A stretch of DNA of 64,000 nucleotides from Lacrimispora algidixylanolytica (lineage in GTDB: Bacteria; Bacillota; Clostridia; Lachnospirales; Lachnospiraceae). The translations under genes were made by a program, and so were the position numbers. Of this stretch, positions 54,704-63,910 are shown piece by piece. Numbering within the stretch: position 1 is the stretch's first letter; the number at the start of each line of letters is the position of its first letter. The DNA lies in contig NZ_MCIA01000032.1 of assembly GCF_003609635.1 (NCBI RefSeq), forward strand, positions 1 to 64,000, in the 5' to 3' direction. Under the pieces are notes generated by a model. That model ran no database searches and was not told the DNA's origin. It was given only the letters and a program-made list of their open reading frames with translations.

Positions 54704-56023
54704 ATGAAGGGGATTTTATACTTAAATCAGTTCTTTGGCCAAATTGGTGGAGAAGAACTTGCTGATTTTAAGCCTGAAATTAGAGAGGGCCTTGTAGGTC
54801 CGGCAATGGCTTTACAGGCGGTACTTGGAAATGAAGTTGAGATAACCCATACCATAATTTGTGGGGATAACTTCATTGGTTCCAATACAGAAGAAGCGGT
54901 AGAAACTATAATTTCTATGCTCAAAGGCAAGGAAATAGATATATTCTTTGCCGGTCCAGCGTTTCGCGCAGGTCGTTACGGCTCTGCCTGCGGCCATATC
55001 TGCAAGGCTGTTAAGCAGGAGTTTCACGTGCCGGTAATCACTTCCATGAATGATGAAAACCCTGGCGTTGAGATGTTCCGTAAGGAAATGTACGTGTTCA
55101 AGGGTGGAGCCAGTGCTGCAAGCATGAAAAAAGATGTAAGCGCTATGGCAAAATTTGGTCTTAAGCTATTAAAAGGAGAGACCTTACTCCCAGCAGTAAC
55201 CGAAGGTTACTTTGGAAGAGGCATCAGAGAACAGATTTGGCTGGATCCACCTGTTACTGGGGCAGATCGTGTCATTGATATGCTTCTAAAAAAGGTACAT
55301 GGAGAGCCTTTTGAGACAGAGCTTTCCATACCAAAATCTGACCGGGTGGCAATTGCTCCTGCAATTACGCCGGAGGAACTAAGCACCATGGAGGTTGCTC
55401 TGCTTACCTCTGGAGGAATTGTTCCAGTAGGAAATCCAGACCGTATTCAGTCTGCATCAGCAACCAAATGGGGCAAATATGATATTTCCCAGATCGATGA
55501 TTTAGTCAAAGGGGAATACATGACCATCCATGCTGGATTTGATCCAGCAGCAGCAAATAATGATTCAGATGTAATCGTTCCTTTGGATGCAATGAGAAAG
55601 CATCAAAAAGAAGGGAAGATCGGTGGAGTTTATAAGCATTTCTTCTCTACCGTAGGAACGGGAACTACTCAGGCAGAAGCTTCAAGAATGGGAAAGGAAA
55701 TAGCTAGAGTACTAAAAAAGGATGGGATACGAGCCGCAATTCTGACCTCCACATGAGGGACTTGTACACGTTGCGGTGCAACAATGACAAGAGAAATCGA
55801 AAGAGAAGGAATCACCATTGTTCAGATGGCAAACTTAATTCCAGTAGCAAAAACCGTTGGAGTAAACCGTTTGGTTCCAACCATCTCAATTCCTTATCCG
55901 CTTGGAGATCCAGCGACATCCAGGGAAGAGCAGTTTAAGCTTCGTTATCACAGAGTAGGAGTGGCACTTGATGCGTTAACCAGTGAGATAGAAGAACCTC
56001 AGGTCTTTAAAGTTAAAATTTAG
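54704..56023 (+). CDS. Component B selenoprotein of betaine/sarcosine-type reductase (in-frame UGA = Sec)
   Basis: The substrate-activating selenoprotein (GrdB/GrdF/GrdH family), 439 residues. The frame from ATG 54704 (AGGAGGGG) crosses TGA at 55754-55756 and ends at TAA 56023. The context is LTST-Sec-GTCTRCGATMTRE, the family active site, with Sec at 351 close to position 350 in GrdB. A SECIS-like hairpin lies just after the UGA. N-terminal ILYLNQFFGQIGGEELADFK and VPVITSMNDENPGVEMF agree. The C-terminal NLIPVAKTVGVNRLVPTISI and PYPLGDPATS resemble the sarcosine/betaine members more than glycine GrdB. With a BCCT transporter next door, betaine is the favoured substrate, yielding trimethylamine (inference). 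Confidence 0.92.
55757..55790 (+). promoter_or_regulatory. Bacterial SECIS-like element after the component B UGA
   Basis: GTTGC (55770-55774) and GCAAC (55778-55782) form a perfect 5-bp stem with the loop GGT, 13 bases after the UGA. The GGU apical loop at this distance matches the bacterial SECIS architecture recognised by SelB (as in E. coli fdhF). No equally clean stem was drawn for grdA. Confidence 0.7.
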
Positions 56024-56043
56024 TCCAGAACTAATACATGATG

Positions 56044-56082
56044 GAAAAACACTTTTCACAAACTTGGTGTAAAGTGTTTTTC
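56044..56082 (+). terminator. Terminator after the component B selenoprotein gene
   Basis: GAAAAACACTTT and AAAGTGTTTTTC are perfect arms, with an inner CAC/GTG extension. It may reduce read-through from grd genes into the BCCT gene. Confidence 0.7.
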
Positions 56083-56145
56083 TATCATCAAAGCAATTTT
56101 GCAAAGATATCTGTATGAATTTAAACTTTAAGGAGGAGGTTTGTA

Positions 56146-57606
56146 ATGAAGAAAAACCTTGTTTTTTACATATCACTTTTTATAACTGCTGTATTTATTG
56201 CACTTGGTCTCATTGCAAAAGATGTGTTTACGGCAGCAACCATTGCGGCAAAAGATTTTCTAGTTCAATATTTTGGGTGGTTTTACTTATTCTGTATGTT
56301 GGTTTTTGTAGTATTTTCATTAGGAATTGCATTTAGCAAATATGGAAAAATCAAATTAGGGCCAGATGATTCGGTGCCTGAATACAGCAACCGATCATGG
56401 TTTGCAATGCTTTTTGCAGCAGGCATGGGCATTGGACTTGTGTTTTGGGGAGCAGCAGAGCCCCTAACCCATTTTGTCAGCTTTGGAGCAAATGAGGGGG
56501 CAGCGAATCTGGCAATGAAAAAAGTCTTTATGCATTGGGGATTTCAACCATGGGCTGCTTATGCTATTATTGGTATGTCTCTTGGTTATTTCCAGTACAG
56601 AAAAAATGCCCCAGGTTTGATCAGCAGTATTTTTTATCCGCTCCTTGGAGAAAAGGGGATAAAGGGGCCCATTGGTAAATTAATTGATATTTGTGCAGTA
56701 TTTGCCACAGTGGCTGGTTTTGCTACCTCTTTGGGGCAGGGAACCATGCAAATCAATTCTGGTCTTAACTTCTTGTTTCAAGTGCCAAAAACCATTACAA
56801 TTCAGATTATAATTATATTTACTTTAATGGTGATTTACACATGGACGGCAGTGAAAGGAATTGATAAGGGAGTCAAATTTTTATCCGATATAAATTTTGT
56901 ATTGGCAATTACCATATTGCTTGGTGCATTTATCATTGGTCCAAAGCTCTTATCTATTAATGTCTTTATGAATTCGCTGGGAAGCTATGTAAACAGCTTT
57001 TTAGCAGATAGCTTTGCAACAAGTCCTTTTGAAGATAAAACATGGCTTGGGTCCTGGACGATCTTCTACTGGGCCTGGTGGATTGCCTGGGGACCATTTG
57101 TAGGTACTTTTATTGCCAGAATATCAAGGGGAAGGACGATTCGGGAATTTGTGATTGGGGTTATTTTTGCACCCTCCATCGTGTCCTTTATATGGTTTTC
57201 TATCTTTGGAAGTCTTGGACTTAATTTGGACACAAAGATCATTTTAAAAGCAGTGGAATCAACGGAAACTGTTTTATTTGTGGTTTTACGAGAATATCCT
57301 CTAGGTAGCTTGTTTTCAGTAATTGCAATCTGTCTGCTGGCAACGTTTTCGATTACCTCGGCAAATTCAGGAATTTTTGCGCTGTCCATGTTTTCTTGTA
57401 ATGGAGAGATGAATCCTGGAAATGGGAAAAAGATTCTGTGGGGAGCACTTCTGGCACTTTTGACATTGGTATTACTCAAGTCAGGGGGACTGGATTCCTT
57501 AAAGAATTGTTCCATTGTTGCGGCATTTCCTTTGGCAATTATCATGTTACTATCCTGTGTGTGCTTGTTAAAGGCATTGAGGTCGGAGGATACAAAAGAA
57601 AAGTAA
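56146..57606 (+). CDS. BCCT-family transporter (betaine/choline/carnitine)
   Basis: A 486-residue secondary transporter with 12 predicted spans. The glycine-rich TM3 segment FAAGMGIGLVFWGAAEPLTHF is the GMGIG form typical of Na+-coupled betaine carriers, whereas carnitine exchangers have GMGAD-like forms. The TM8 signature is FYWAWWIAWGPFVGTFIARI followed by SRGRTIREF. The long osmosensory C-tail of BetP is absent, which suggests a nutritional rather than osmotic role. It sits right after component B. In other Grd operons a BCCT gene (grdT) accompanies the betaine-specific component. Likely imports betaine as electron acceptor. Confidence 0.9.
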   Translation: MKKNLVFYISLFITAVFIALGLIAKDVFTAATIAAKDFLVQYFGWFYLFCMLVFVVFSLGIAFSKYGKIKLGPDDSVPEYSNRSWFAMLFAAGMGIGLVFWGAAEPLTHFVSFGANEGAANLAMKKVFMHWGFQPWAAYAIIGMSLGYFQYRKNAPGLISSIFYPLLGEKGIKGPIGKLIDICAVFATVAGFATSLGQGTMQINSGLNFLFQVPKTITIQIIIIFTLMVIYTWTAVKGIDKGVKFLSDINFVLAITILLGAFIIGPKLLSINVFMNSLGSYVNSFLADSFATSPFEDKTWLGSWTIFYWAWWIAWGPFVGTFIARISRGRTIREFVIGVIFAPSIVSFIWFSIFGSLGLNLDTKIILKAVESTETVLFVVLREYPLGSLFSVIAICLLATFSITSANSGIFALSMFSCNGEMNPGNGKKILWGALLALLTLVLLKSGGLDSLKNCSIVAAFPLAIIMLLSCVCLLKALRSEDTKEK

Positions 57607-57652
57607 GAAGTAAGCACACGGAATTACAATCAGAAGGAAAGTGGAGAAACGT

Positions 57653-58555
57653 ATGGATTTTAAACAACTAGAAGCATTTGTACAAATTTCCAAACTGCAG
57701 AGTTTTTCGAAAGCATCGGAGGCTTTATTTTTAACTCAGCCCACATTGAGCAATCAGATCAATATACTGGAAAAAGAGATTGGGACGCAGTTGTTAGTTC
57801 GTTCTACGAAAAAGATCTATCCAACAAAGGCAGGAGTAAAATTTTACGAACATGCTCAGAACATGCTGGCATTGCGAGATCAGTCTTTGTTTGAAATGGG
57901 TAAATTCACGAAAGAATGTGCGGGAGAAATTAATATTCTTGCATCTAGTGTTCCGGCCCAATATTTACTGCCACAGTTGATTTCTGATTTCAATAAAGAA
58001 TATACAAACATTGTCTTTCGATTATACCAGAGAGATAGTGGAGTGGTTTTTGAAGAGTTAAGCCAATATCAGTATGATATTGGCTTTGTTGGCACGGAAA
58101 CAGAAAGCAGTCGCTATAAATTGACTGCTTTCTGTAAAGATCAGCTAGTATTAGTACTTCCCAAAAGTATGAGATACACGGGATGCCGTAACGCTTCGGA
58201 TATTGTATCTTTTATCAGCAATAAGAACTTTATTATGCGTGAGCTAGGATCTGGTACCAGGGCAAAGATGCAATTGTTTCTCAATCAAAACAAAATGTAT
58301 GAAAAAGATATGAAAATTGTTGCTTACTTTAGCAGCACACAGGGTATTGTGGAAGCGGTATCAAAAGGTTTGGGTATTTCATTTGTATCAAAAGCAGCAG
58401 CTTCGATTTATAAGCGTTTGAATTTAGTAAATATGGTGGAAATTGAATCGGAAGAATTGAGTCGAGATATCTTTTACGTATTAAAGAAAGATATGATCTT
58501 AACACCAGCACAGGAATTATTTATAAATTATGCAAAGAATTATTATAAAAGATAA
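57653..58555 (+). CDS. LysR-family regulator, second selenium/Grd-associated copy
   Basis: A 300-residue LysR protein with winged helix (MDFKQLEAFVQISKLQSFSK; ALFLTQPTLSNQINILEKEI) and effector domain containing NILASSVPAQYLLPQLISDF and VAYFSSTQGIVEAVSKGLGISF. It is closely similar to the LysR in the selD operon and is probably an ancient paralogue. It likely regulates the reductase genes or the adjacent BCCT gene in response to substrate or selenium (inference). The start at 57653 gives the family-standard N-terminus; the longer reading from GTG 57641 adds four residues. Confidence 0.87.
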   Translation: MDFKQLEAFVQISKLQSFSKASEALFLTQPTLSNQINILEKEIGTQLLVRSTKKIYPTKAGVKFYEHAQNMLALRDQSLFEMGKFTKECAGEINILASSVPAQYLLPQLISDFNKEYTNIVFRLYQRDSGVVFEELSQYQYDIGFVGTETESSRYKLTAFCKDQLVLVLPKSMRYTGCRNASDIVSFISNKNFIMRELGSGTRAKMQLFLNQNKMYEKDMKIVAYFSSTQGIVEAVSKGLGISFVSKAAASIYKRLNLVNMVEIESEELSRDIFYVLKKDMILTPAQELFINYAKNYYKR

Positions 58556-58631
58556 AATCTTAATTTGATTTGCCTTCCATCTATAGTATAATGTTCTGTT
58601 AGAGGCATAAAATACATTGAGAGGTGGACAG

Positions 58632-59327
58632 ATGCTATTTAATTCGTATGAGATAAATAACATGATCACATATTCCAAATCCAATCTAAGCGAGATTGTA
58701 GTAACTTATGTGAAAAACAAGATTCTTACGGGAGAATTGAAAAGTGGGGACCGTTTGGTTGAAACAGACATGTCCGAAGAACTTCAGATAAGCAGAGCAC
58801 CAATACGGGAGGCGTTAAGAGAACTTCATATGAGAGGGTTTCTTTTGTTTTCACCGAAAAAGGGAAGTCAGATTCTAAATCTGGATATGAAAGATATTGC
58901 AGAGATTTTTTCCATTCGAATTCCTTTGGAAATGCAGGTACTTACCATTATATTTGAGAAGGAACTCTTAGATGAGAAAGACCTGGAATATCTGGAAGCT
59001 CTGAATAAGAAAATGATATCGTTAGACGAAGATACTATTTCAGATGAGAAAGAGAAAAAATTTATTTTTAATACTTATGATCTTGCATTTCATGAATTTT
59101 TCTGGAAGAAATCAGAAAGCTTTCGAAGAGCCGATATTTTACAAAACCAGTACTTTCAATTACTGGCTGCTATGAATAAGGATGCTTCCACCTTAGGTTC
59201 TGCTGAGGAAAAATACGAAGAGCATCAGAAGATTGTTGATGCCTGCCGCAGTGGTTCTCTAAATCAGGCACTATCTACATTTCAAAAGCATATGGATTCT
59301 TATTTAAACGCAGTTCAAATGCTTTAG
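58632..59327 (+). CDS. GntR-family regulator with FCD domain
   Basis: A 231-residue FadR-type regulator. The N-terminal winged helix (residues about 15-80) has VVTYVKNKILTGELKSGDRL and ELQISRAPIREALRELHMRG. The C-terminal helical FCD domain (about 90-225) has DLAFHEFFWKKSESFRR and EEHQKIVDACRSG with the usual metal-ligand type Asp/His residues. FCD-type proteins bind TTGTNNACAA-like sites, and such an element is in the selC and selD palindromes, so this is the best candidate regulator of the island. ATG 58632 has GAGGTGGA upstream. A perfect terminator follows, ending the island. Confidence 0.87.
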   Translation: MLFNSYEINNMITYSKSNLSEIVVTYVKNKILTGELKSGDRLVETDMSEELQISRAPIREALRELHMRGFLLFSPKKGSQILNLDMKDIAEIFSIRIPLEMQVLTIIFEKELLDEKDLEYLEALNKKMISLDEDTISDEKEKKFIFNTYDLAFHEFFWKKSESFRRADILQNQYFQLLAAMNKDASTLGSAEEKYEEHQKIVDACRSGSLNQALSTFQKHMDSYLNAVQML

Positions 59328-59369
59328 GATGTAATGATACAGTTAACAAAACTAAGTATTTAAATCAGG

Positions 59370-59412
59370 CTGGTAAATGAGGGGAAGGTTCCGTCATTTA
59401 CCAGCTTCTTTG
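59370..59412 (+). terminator. Terminator after the FCD-type gntR gene
   Basis: GCTGGTAAATGA and TCATTTACCAGC pair perfectly around 13 bases, followed by TTCTTT. Confidence 0.75.
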
Positions 59413-59430
59413 GTCTTCTAAGGCCTTTTT

Positions 59431-60867
59431 TTAATTGGTTTTATCTTTTTTTTCATCCGGGTCATAGATTTCTTCTGAAAATTCGGTTAGGATACGACGA
59501 TGCCCTGGTGTACCTTGCAAATATGAATTCTGCTTAATTAGCTTTCGCTTGTTTGCTGCTTTTACAAATCCATAACAAACTGTGAAGAAGATGACGAGAG
59601 CAATCCCTGCAAGAAATCCCAGTGTCTGCCCCTTTAAAAAGGGCATGCTGAACATGGCAATGATAAGTCCTGCTAAGGTAAACACAGAACTATACGGAAA
59701 TCCGCAAAGCCGACAGTTTCCTTTTGGTTTCCCGTTCTTTTTCCGAAAACGGATGTGGGTGAACATGAGAATAATATAAGTGAAAAGCAGTGCAAATCCA
59801 CCGGAGCTGATCAAAAACAAATAAACTTCGGGGAATAATAATCCCACATAGAGAAACAGCAACATGGAGAGACCGGAAAATAAGATCCCCCGGTAAGGAA
59901 CGTCAGTTTTATCTCTTAAAAAGGTTGGTCCGAGTCCCTCCTCCACAAGAGACCGAAGCATTCTTCCGATTCCAAACATGGCAGCTAACATCGTTGATAA
60001 GATTGCGCTGATTAAGATTATGGTCATGGCAGTACCAGCCCAGGTCATTTGATAGCGGTTTAAGGCTGTAACCATGGGGCTGACTTCCTCACTTAAAGAT
60101 CCTGTGGGTATCAGCAGCAAAAGTACGGAAATACAGAGAATATATAGTGTCACAAGCCAGAATACGGTTAGATGAATGGCGCGGGGCACATCCTTTTGCT
60201 TGTTCTCTGTTTCACTGGCGGCTAGTCCAATGATTTCAAAACCAGCATAGGTGAATAGAACGATTAGCATGCTTCCTGCCAGGCTTTTCAAACCGCCGGG
60301 GAGAAAGGGCTCTGAGCGCAGGATACTTGTTCCCAACGGGCGAACGCCTGGTAATATTCCAAACACGATGAGACATCCTAATAAGATAAATCCGATGATC
60401 GCTATGATCTTAATGGCAGATAGAATGCTTTCCAAATGGCTTAGCTGTTTTGCACCTAATAGGTTTAATAACGTCACCCCTACAATGAGAACGGTACCCA
60501 GGATAGGAATTGAGATGCCAGGAAACCAAGTTCGAAACAATAAAGAAACAGCAGTAGCCTCACTGGACATGGAAATGACCATTCCGGTCCAATACACCCA
60601 GCCAACCACAAAGCCCGTCCCTTTATTGATGTACTGAGAGGCAAATGTGCGAAAGGATGCGGAATCAGGATTTGATACTGTCATTTCTGAAAGTGCAAAT
60701 AAAATGAAATAAACCATGACTGCGCAAATCAGATAAGAGAGTATTATTGCTGGTCCGGCGGCTTGTATGGCAACCGATGAACCTAAGAAAAAAGAACCAC
60801 CGATTACGGTTCCTAGAGCCATCATTGTTAAGCGGCTCGCGCTAAGACCTTTTGTTTTATGTTTCAT
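59431..60867 (-). CDS. Amino acid permease (APC superfamily)
   Basis: A 478-residue transporter with 12 predicted helices. It starts with the substrate-site GTVIGGSFFLGSSVAI in TM1 (the GxG pattern of APC transporters) and has the TM6 segment VLFTYAGFEIIGLAASETEN, followed by KDVPRAI. These are typical of the amino acid transporter (AAT/GABA permease) type. The C-terminal tail is hydrophilic (EEIYDPDEKKDKTN). ATG 60867 follows AAAGGGAG and is preferred to the longer reading. It is transcribed towards the grd island and ends shortly before the island's terminator. Substrate unknown. Confidence 0.87.
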   Translation of the reverse strand: MKHKTKGLSASRLTMMALGTVIGGSFFLGSSVAIQAAGPAIILSYLICAVMVYFILFALSEMTVSNPDSASFRTFASQYINKGTGFVVGWVYWTGMVISMSSEATAVSLLFRTWFPGISIPILGTVLIVGVTLLNLLGAKQLSHLESILSAIKIIAIIGFILLGCLIVFGILPGVRPLGTSILRSEPFLPGGLKSLAGSMLIVLFTYAGFEIIGLAASETENKQKDVPRAIHLTVFWLVTLYILCISVLLLLIPTGSLSEEVSPMVTALNRYQMTWAGTAMTIILISAILSTMLAAMFGIGRMLRSLVEEGLGPTFLRDKTDVPYRGILFSGLSMLLFLYVGLLFPEVYLFLISSGGFALLFTYIILMFTHIRFRKKNGKPKGNCRLCGFPYSSVFTLAGLIIAMFSMPFLKGQTLGFLAGIALVIFFTVCYGFVKAANKRKLIKQNSYLQGTPGHRRILTEFSEEIYDPDEKKDKTN

Positions 60868-61160
60868 TAGGATTTCTCCCTTTCGTTTTCTACTTATTAT
60901 TTCTGATAAAAGAGAAGTTATACGAAACATACTCTATTCCATGCTTTTATAGCATTTTAAAATAAAAAATTAAAAAGATTGCAGTACGTTGTAATAACAA
61001 CAGACATGATTCCTTTATAATGTTATCCTGTACAAGGAATGAGGGCAAGGCAAGTGCCTAAGGAACCTCTTCCATATGAAACTCAACAAAATGTTGAAGA
61101 GTATTTGCACCAAATTAAAAAGGTGCTGTGCATAATAATTTACTTTAGGAGGTAATGAAT

Positions 61161-62792
61161 ATGAGCATGTTTTGTTATCAGTGCCAGGAGACGGCAAAGA
61201 ACACGGGTTGTACAGTTATGGGTGTATGTGGTAAGACAGAAGAGGTAGCTAATCTTCAAGATCTTCTTATTTATGCGGTAAAAGGTATTTCTGAAATTGT
61301 AGTTAAGACAAATACTAGCGTTGCTGACATTGCTAAGATCAACCATGAAGTGATTAAGAGCCTTTTTATCACAATCACAAACGCAAACTTTGATGCAGAT
61401 GCCATTGAAGTTCAGATCGTAAACGTACTTGGATTAAGAGATCAGTTGGCAAAAGATGCTGGCTATCAGGGAAATAATGATGCAGCAACTTTCACTGTAA
61501 GCTCAAGAGAGTCTATGCTTGTAAAGGCTGCTAGTGTTGGTGTTCTTGCAACTGAAAACGAAGATGTTCGTTCTTTAAGAGAACTGATCATCTACGGTGT
61601 TAAGGGAATGGCAGCTTATGTAGATCATGCCCTGAACCTTGGAAAAGAAAATGACGATATCTATGCATTTACCTACGAAGCTCTTGCAGCAACTTTGAAT
61701 GATTCTCTGTCAGCAGATGATCTGGTTGCATTAACCTTAAAGACAGGTGAGCTTGGCGTAAGTGCTATGGCGCTTCTTGATGAAGCTAATACATCCCGTT
61801 ACGGAAATCCAGAGATCACAACTGTTAATATCGGCGTTAAGAAGAACCCAGCTATCCTTATCTCTGGTCATGACTTAACTGATATGGAACAGCTTTTAGA
61901 GCAGACTAAGGGAACAGGCGTTGATGTTTATACACACGGCGAGATGCTTCCAGCTCACTACTATCCAGCATTCAAGAAATATGATAACTTCGCAGGAAAC
62001 TACGGAAATGCTTGGTGGAAACAGGTGACTGAATTTGAATCCTTCCGTGGACCAATCCTGTTTACAACGAACTGTATCGTTCCTCCTAAGAATCCAGAAG
62101 TTGCTGGAAGAATCTACACCACAGGGGCTACAGGTTTCCCAGGTTGCAAGCACATCGTAGCGGACGAGAGTGGTAAGAAGGATTTCTCTGAAATCATCGC
62201 TCTTGCTAAGACTCTTTCAAGCCCAGATGAGATCGAGACAGGTACTATCGTAGGTGGATTTGCTCACAATCAGGTATTCGCACTTGCTGATAAGGTTGTT
62301 GACGCTGTTAAATCCGGCGCAATCAAGAAATTCTTTGTAATGGCAGGTTGTGATGGAAGAATGAAATCCAGAGACTACTATACAGAGTTTGCTGATAAGC
62401 TTCCAAAAGATACTGTTATTTTAACTGCTGGTTGTGCAAAATACAGATACAACAAGCTTGAGCTTGGCGATATCGGCGGTATTCCAAGAGTATTAGATGC
62501 AGGACAGTGTAATGACTCCTATTCTCTTGCACTGATCGCACTTAAGTTAAAAGAAGTATTCGAGCTTAATGATATTAACGAACTTCCAATCGCTTACAAT
62601 ATCGCTTGGTATGAGCAGAAGGCTGTAATCGTGCTTCTTGCACTTCTTCACTTAGGTGTAAAGAACATTCACTTAGGCCCAACAATACCAGGATTCTTAT
62701 CCCCTAATGTTGTTAATGTTCTTGTAGATACCTTTGGTATTGCTGGAATCGGAAGCGTGGATGAAGATATGGAATTATTCATGAACGCATAA
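61161..62792 (+). CDS. hcp: Hydroxylamine reductase (hybrid-cluster protein)
   Basis: Hcp, 543 residues. The N-terminal cluster cysteines are in [20 protein letters not shown] followed by CGK. Hybrid-cluster ligands are visible in the second half: [67 protein letters not shown] and [10 protein letters not shown]. It reduces hydroxylamine and, in other bacteria, nitric oxide; it is cytoplasmic. AGGAGG lies 8 bases before ATG 61161, better than the ATG at 61155, only 2 bases away. No Hcr reductase is adjacent. It is monocistronic with its own terminator. Confidence 0.94.
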   Translation: MSMFCYQCQETAKNTGCTVMGVCGKTEEVANLQDLLIYAVKGISEIVVKTNTSVADIAKINHEVIKSLFITITNANFDADAIEVQIVNVLGLRDQLAKDAGYQGNNDAATFTVSSRESMLVKAASVGVLATENEDVRSLRELIIYGVKGMAAYVDHALNLGKENDDIYAFTYEALAATLNDSLSADDLVALTLKTGELGVSAMALLDEANTSRYGNPEITTVNIGVKKNPAILISGHDLTDMEQLLEQTKGTGVDVYTHGEMLPAHYYPAFKKYDNFAGNYGNAWWKQVTEFESFRGPILFTTNCIVPPKNPEVAGRIYTTGATGFPGCKHIVADESGKKDFSEIIALAKTLSSPDEIETGTIVGGFAHNQVFALADKVVDAVKSGAIKKFFVMAGCDGRMKSRDYYTEFADKLPKDTVILTAGCAKYRYNKLELGDIGGIPRVLDAGQCNDSYSLALIALKLKEVFELNDINELPIAYNIAWYEQKAVIVLLALLHLGVKNIHLGPTIPGFLSPNVVNVLVDTFGIAGIGSVDEDMELFMNA

Positions 62793-62806
62793 TTATTTCA
62801 ATATTA

Positions 62807-62852
62807 GCAGGTCATAGACGTTGCACAGGCAATGTCCCTGACCTGTTTTTTT
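62807..62852 (+). terminator. Terminator of hcp
   Basis: CAGGTCA and TGACCTG close a two-part hairpin with inner GAC-TTGC/GCAA-GTC, followed by seven T. Confidence 0.75.
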
Positions 62853-62918
62853 GATAGTAAATGAGGTAAGTGCTGGCTTACAATAACTTTTAAACAATTT
62901 TAGTTAGTGGAGGTAATC

Positions 62919-63455
62919 ATGAAAAAAGTAAATGTATTTTATGACAAGCTGTATTACGGCTTCCCCGTCATTCTTGTAAGTTATTATGATACGGACGGCA
63001 CACCCAATGTGACTACCGTGTCCTCATCCTATACCTTAAGGGATATGATGGCATTGGGATTTAGCACAAAGGGTTACGCTCTGAACCGGATTAAAGAAGT
63101 ATCTGATTTTGTAGTCAATATTGCAGACAGCAGCCAAATTGAGGCGATTAATTTCTGCGGAAAGAATACAGGAGCGGAATGTAGGAAGTTTGACAGCATT
63201 AACCTGACTCCAGTACCGTCTAAAGTGATCAGTGCTCCAATCATCGAAGAATGCCCGATCTCTATTGAATGCAGGCTGACCGATGTGTTTGAAAGTCAGA
63301 ACCATTATGGGATTACCAACATTTTGGCGAAGATTAAAGGCCGTCTTGTGGCAGAGTCTTACTTAAGTGAATCCGGACGTCTGAATCCAAATGCATTTGA
63401 TGAGGTACTCTACATTGGAGACGGAGGCAGCAAGGGCTTTCGTTTCATGAAATAA
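62919..63455 (+). CDS. Flavin reductase-family FMN-binding protein
   Basis: A 178-residue split-barrel flavoprotein of the flavin reductase/flavoredoxin family. Blocks are FPVILVSYYDTDGTPNVTTV, MMALGFSTKGYALNRIKEVS, DFVVNIADSSQ, the loop NFCGKNTGAECRKFD and ESQNHYGITNILAKIKGRLV. Such proteins in anaerobes carry electrons or reduce unknown substrates with FMN. It has its own GGAGG site at ATG 62919 and lies after the hcp terminator, so it is a separate unit closed by a bidirectional hairpin. The pairing with hcp may reflect shared nitrosative or oxidative defence (weak inference). Confidence 0.84.
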   Translation: MKKVNVFYDKLYYGFPVILVSYYDTDGTPNVTTVSSSYTLRDMMALGFSTKGYALNRIKEVSDFVVNIADSSQIEAINFCGKNTGAECRKFDSINLTPVPSKVISAPIIEECPISIECRLTDVFESQNHYGITNILAKIKGRLVAESYLSESGRLNPNAFDEVLYIGDGGSKGFRFMK

Positions 63456-63460
63456 AAAAA

Positions 63461-63511
63461 GAAAACGTACCGAGGGCTTGTGTTGTATGAACCACCCTTG
63501 GTACGTTTTTT
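63461..63511. terminator. Bidirectional terminator
   Basis: GAAAACGTACC(G)AGGG and CCCTTGGTACGTTTTTT pair with minor gaps. T-runs occur on both strands, serving the flavin reductase gene and the small convergent gene. Confidence 0.75.
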
Positions 63512-63530
63512 ATCTAAGATTCCTTATAAA

Positions 63531-63668
63531 TCATTCCTTGCTTTTTGAACAATCTGAGCACCCACAGCCGCACCCAGACTCTCCACGTTTGAGTTTCCGA
63601 ATACCTTTTATAACGATAAAACCAGCATAAGCTGCAATGAGAGCAAAAATAATGATGGTAGCTAGCAT
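63531..63668 (-). CDS. FeoB-associated-type Cys-rich small membrane protein (45 aa)
   Basis: A 45-residue protein read from the minus strand. One transmembrane helix (MLATIIIFALIAAYAGFIVI) is followed by a basic stretch KGIRKLKRGE and the cysteine-rich end SGCGCGCSDCSKSKE. This is the layout of the small proteins annotated as FeoB-associated, usually encoded after feoB. GGAGG lies upstream of its ATG. No feoB gene is in the window; it could lie beyond the right edge, although nothing upstream on this strand within 330 bases encodes it. Metal binding by the cysteines is likely (inference). Confidence 0.75.
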   Translation of the reverse strand: MLATIIIFALIAAYAGFIVIKGIRKLKRGESGCGCGCSDCSKSKE

Positions 63669-63783
63669 TTCAAACACCTCCATTCTTAAATAGAAAATAC
63701 GTGCCATTATATTAGTATGTAATCTTTGACTTTTCGTCAGTTAAAGTATATTTCTTATTATAATACCGTCTTCCGCCCCAGTA

Positions 63784-63910
63784 AAGTAGGCACCAATAAG
63801 TTACTAAGTTACTTAATTGATACCACCAAGATACATAGTAATTGGTAAAACAAGCATAATAATTGTGGTAGTATCTTTTTGGTAACCACACCACTAAATT
63901 GTGCCTACTT
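63784..63910. repeat. 127-bp inverted-repeat element, unassigned
   Basis: The ends AAGTAGGCAC (63784-63793) and GTGCCTACTT (63901-63910) are perfect inverted repeats. Inside, GATACCACCA (near 63829) and TGGTAGTATC (near 63871) match at 9 of 10. The whole could fold as one long hairpin. It may be a miniature inverted-repeat element or a structured RNA; no coding gene is visible in 63690-64000. Confidence 0.35.

Noticed and set aside
54704-56023. Component B gene split into a 350-residue protein and a separate small ORF
   Set aside because: The TGA context Sec-GTCTRCG and the downstream SECIS-like hairpin show one selenoprotein gene.
53365-56023. Glycine-specific GrdE/GrdB assignment
   Set aside because: Blocks such as NKALRWAGMRLSEYIG and NLIPVAKTVG and the adjacent BCCT gene favour the betaine/sarcosine type; not excluded without a phylogeny.
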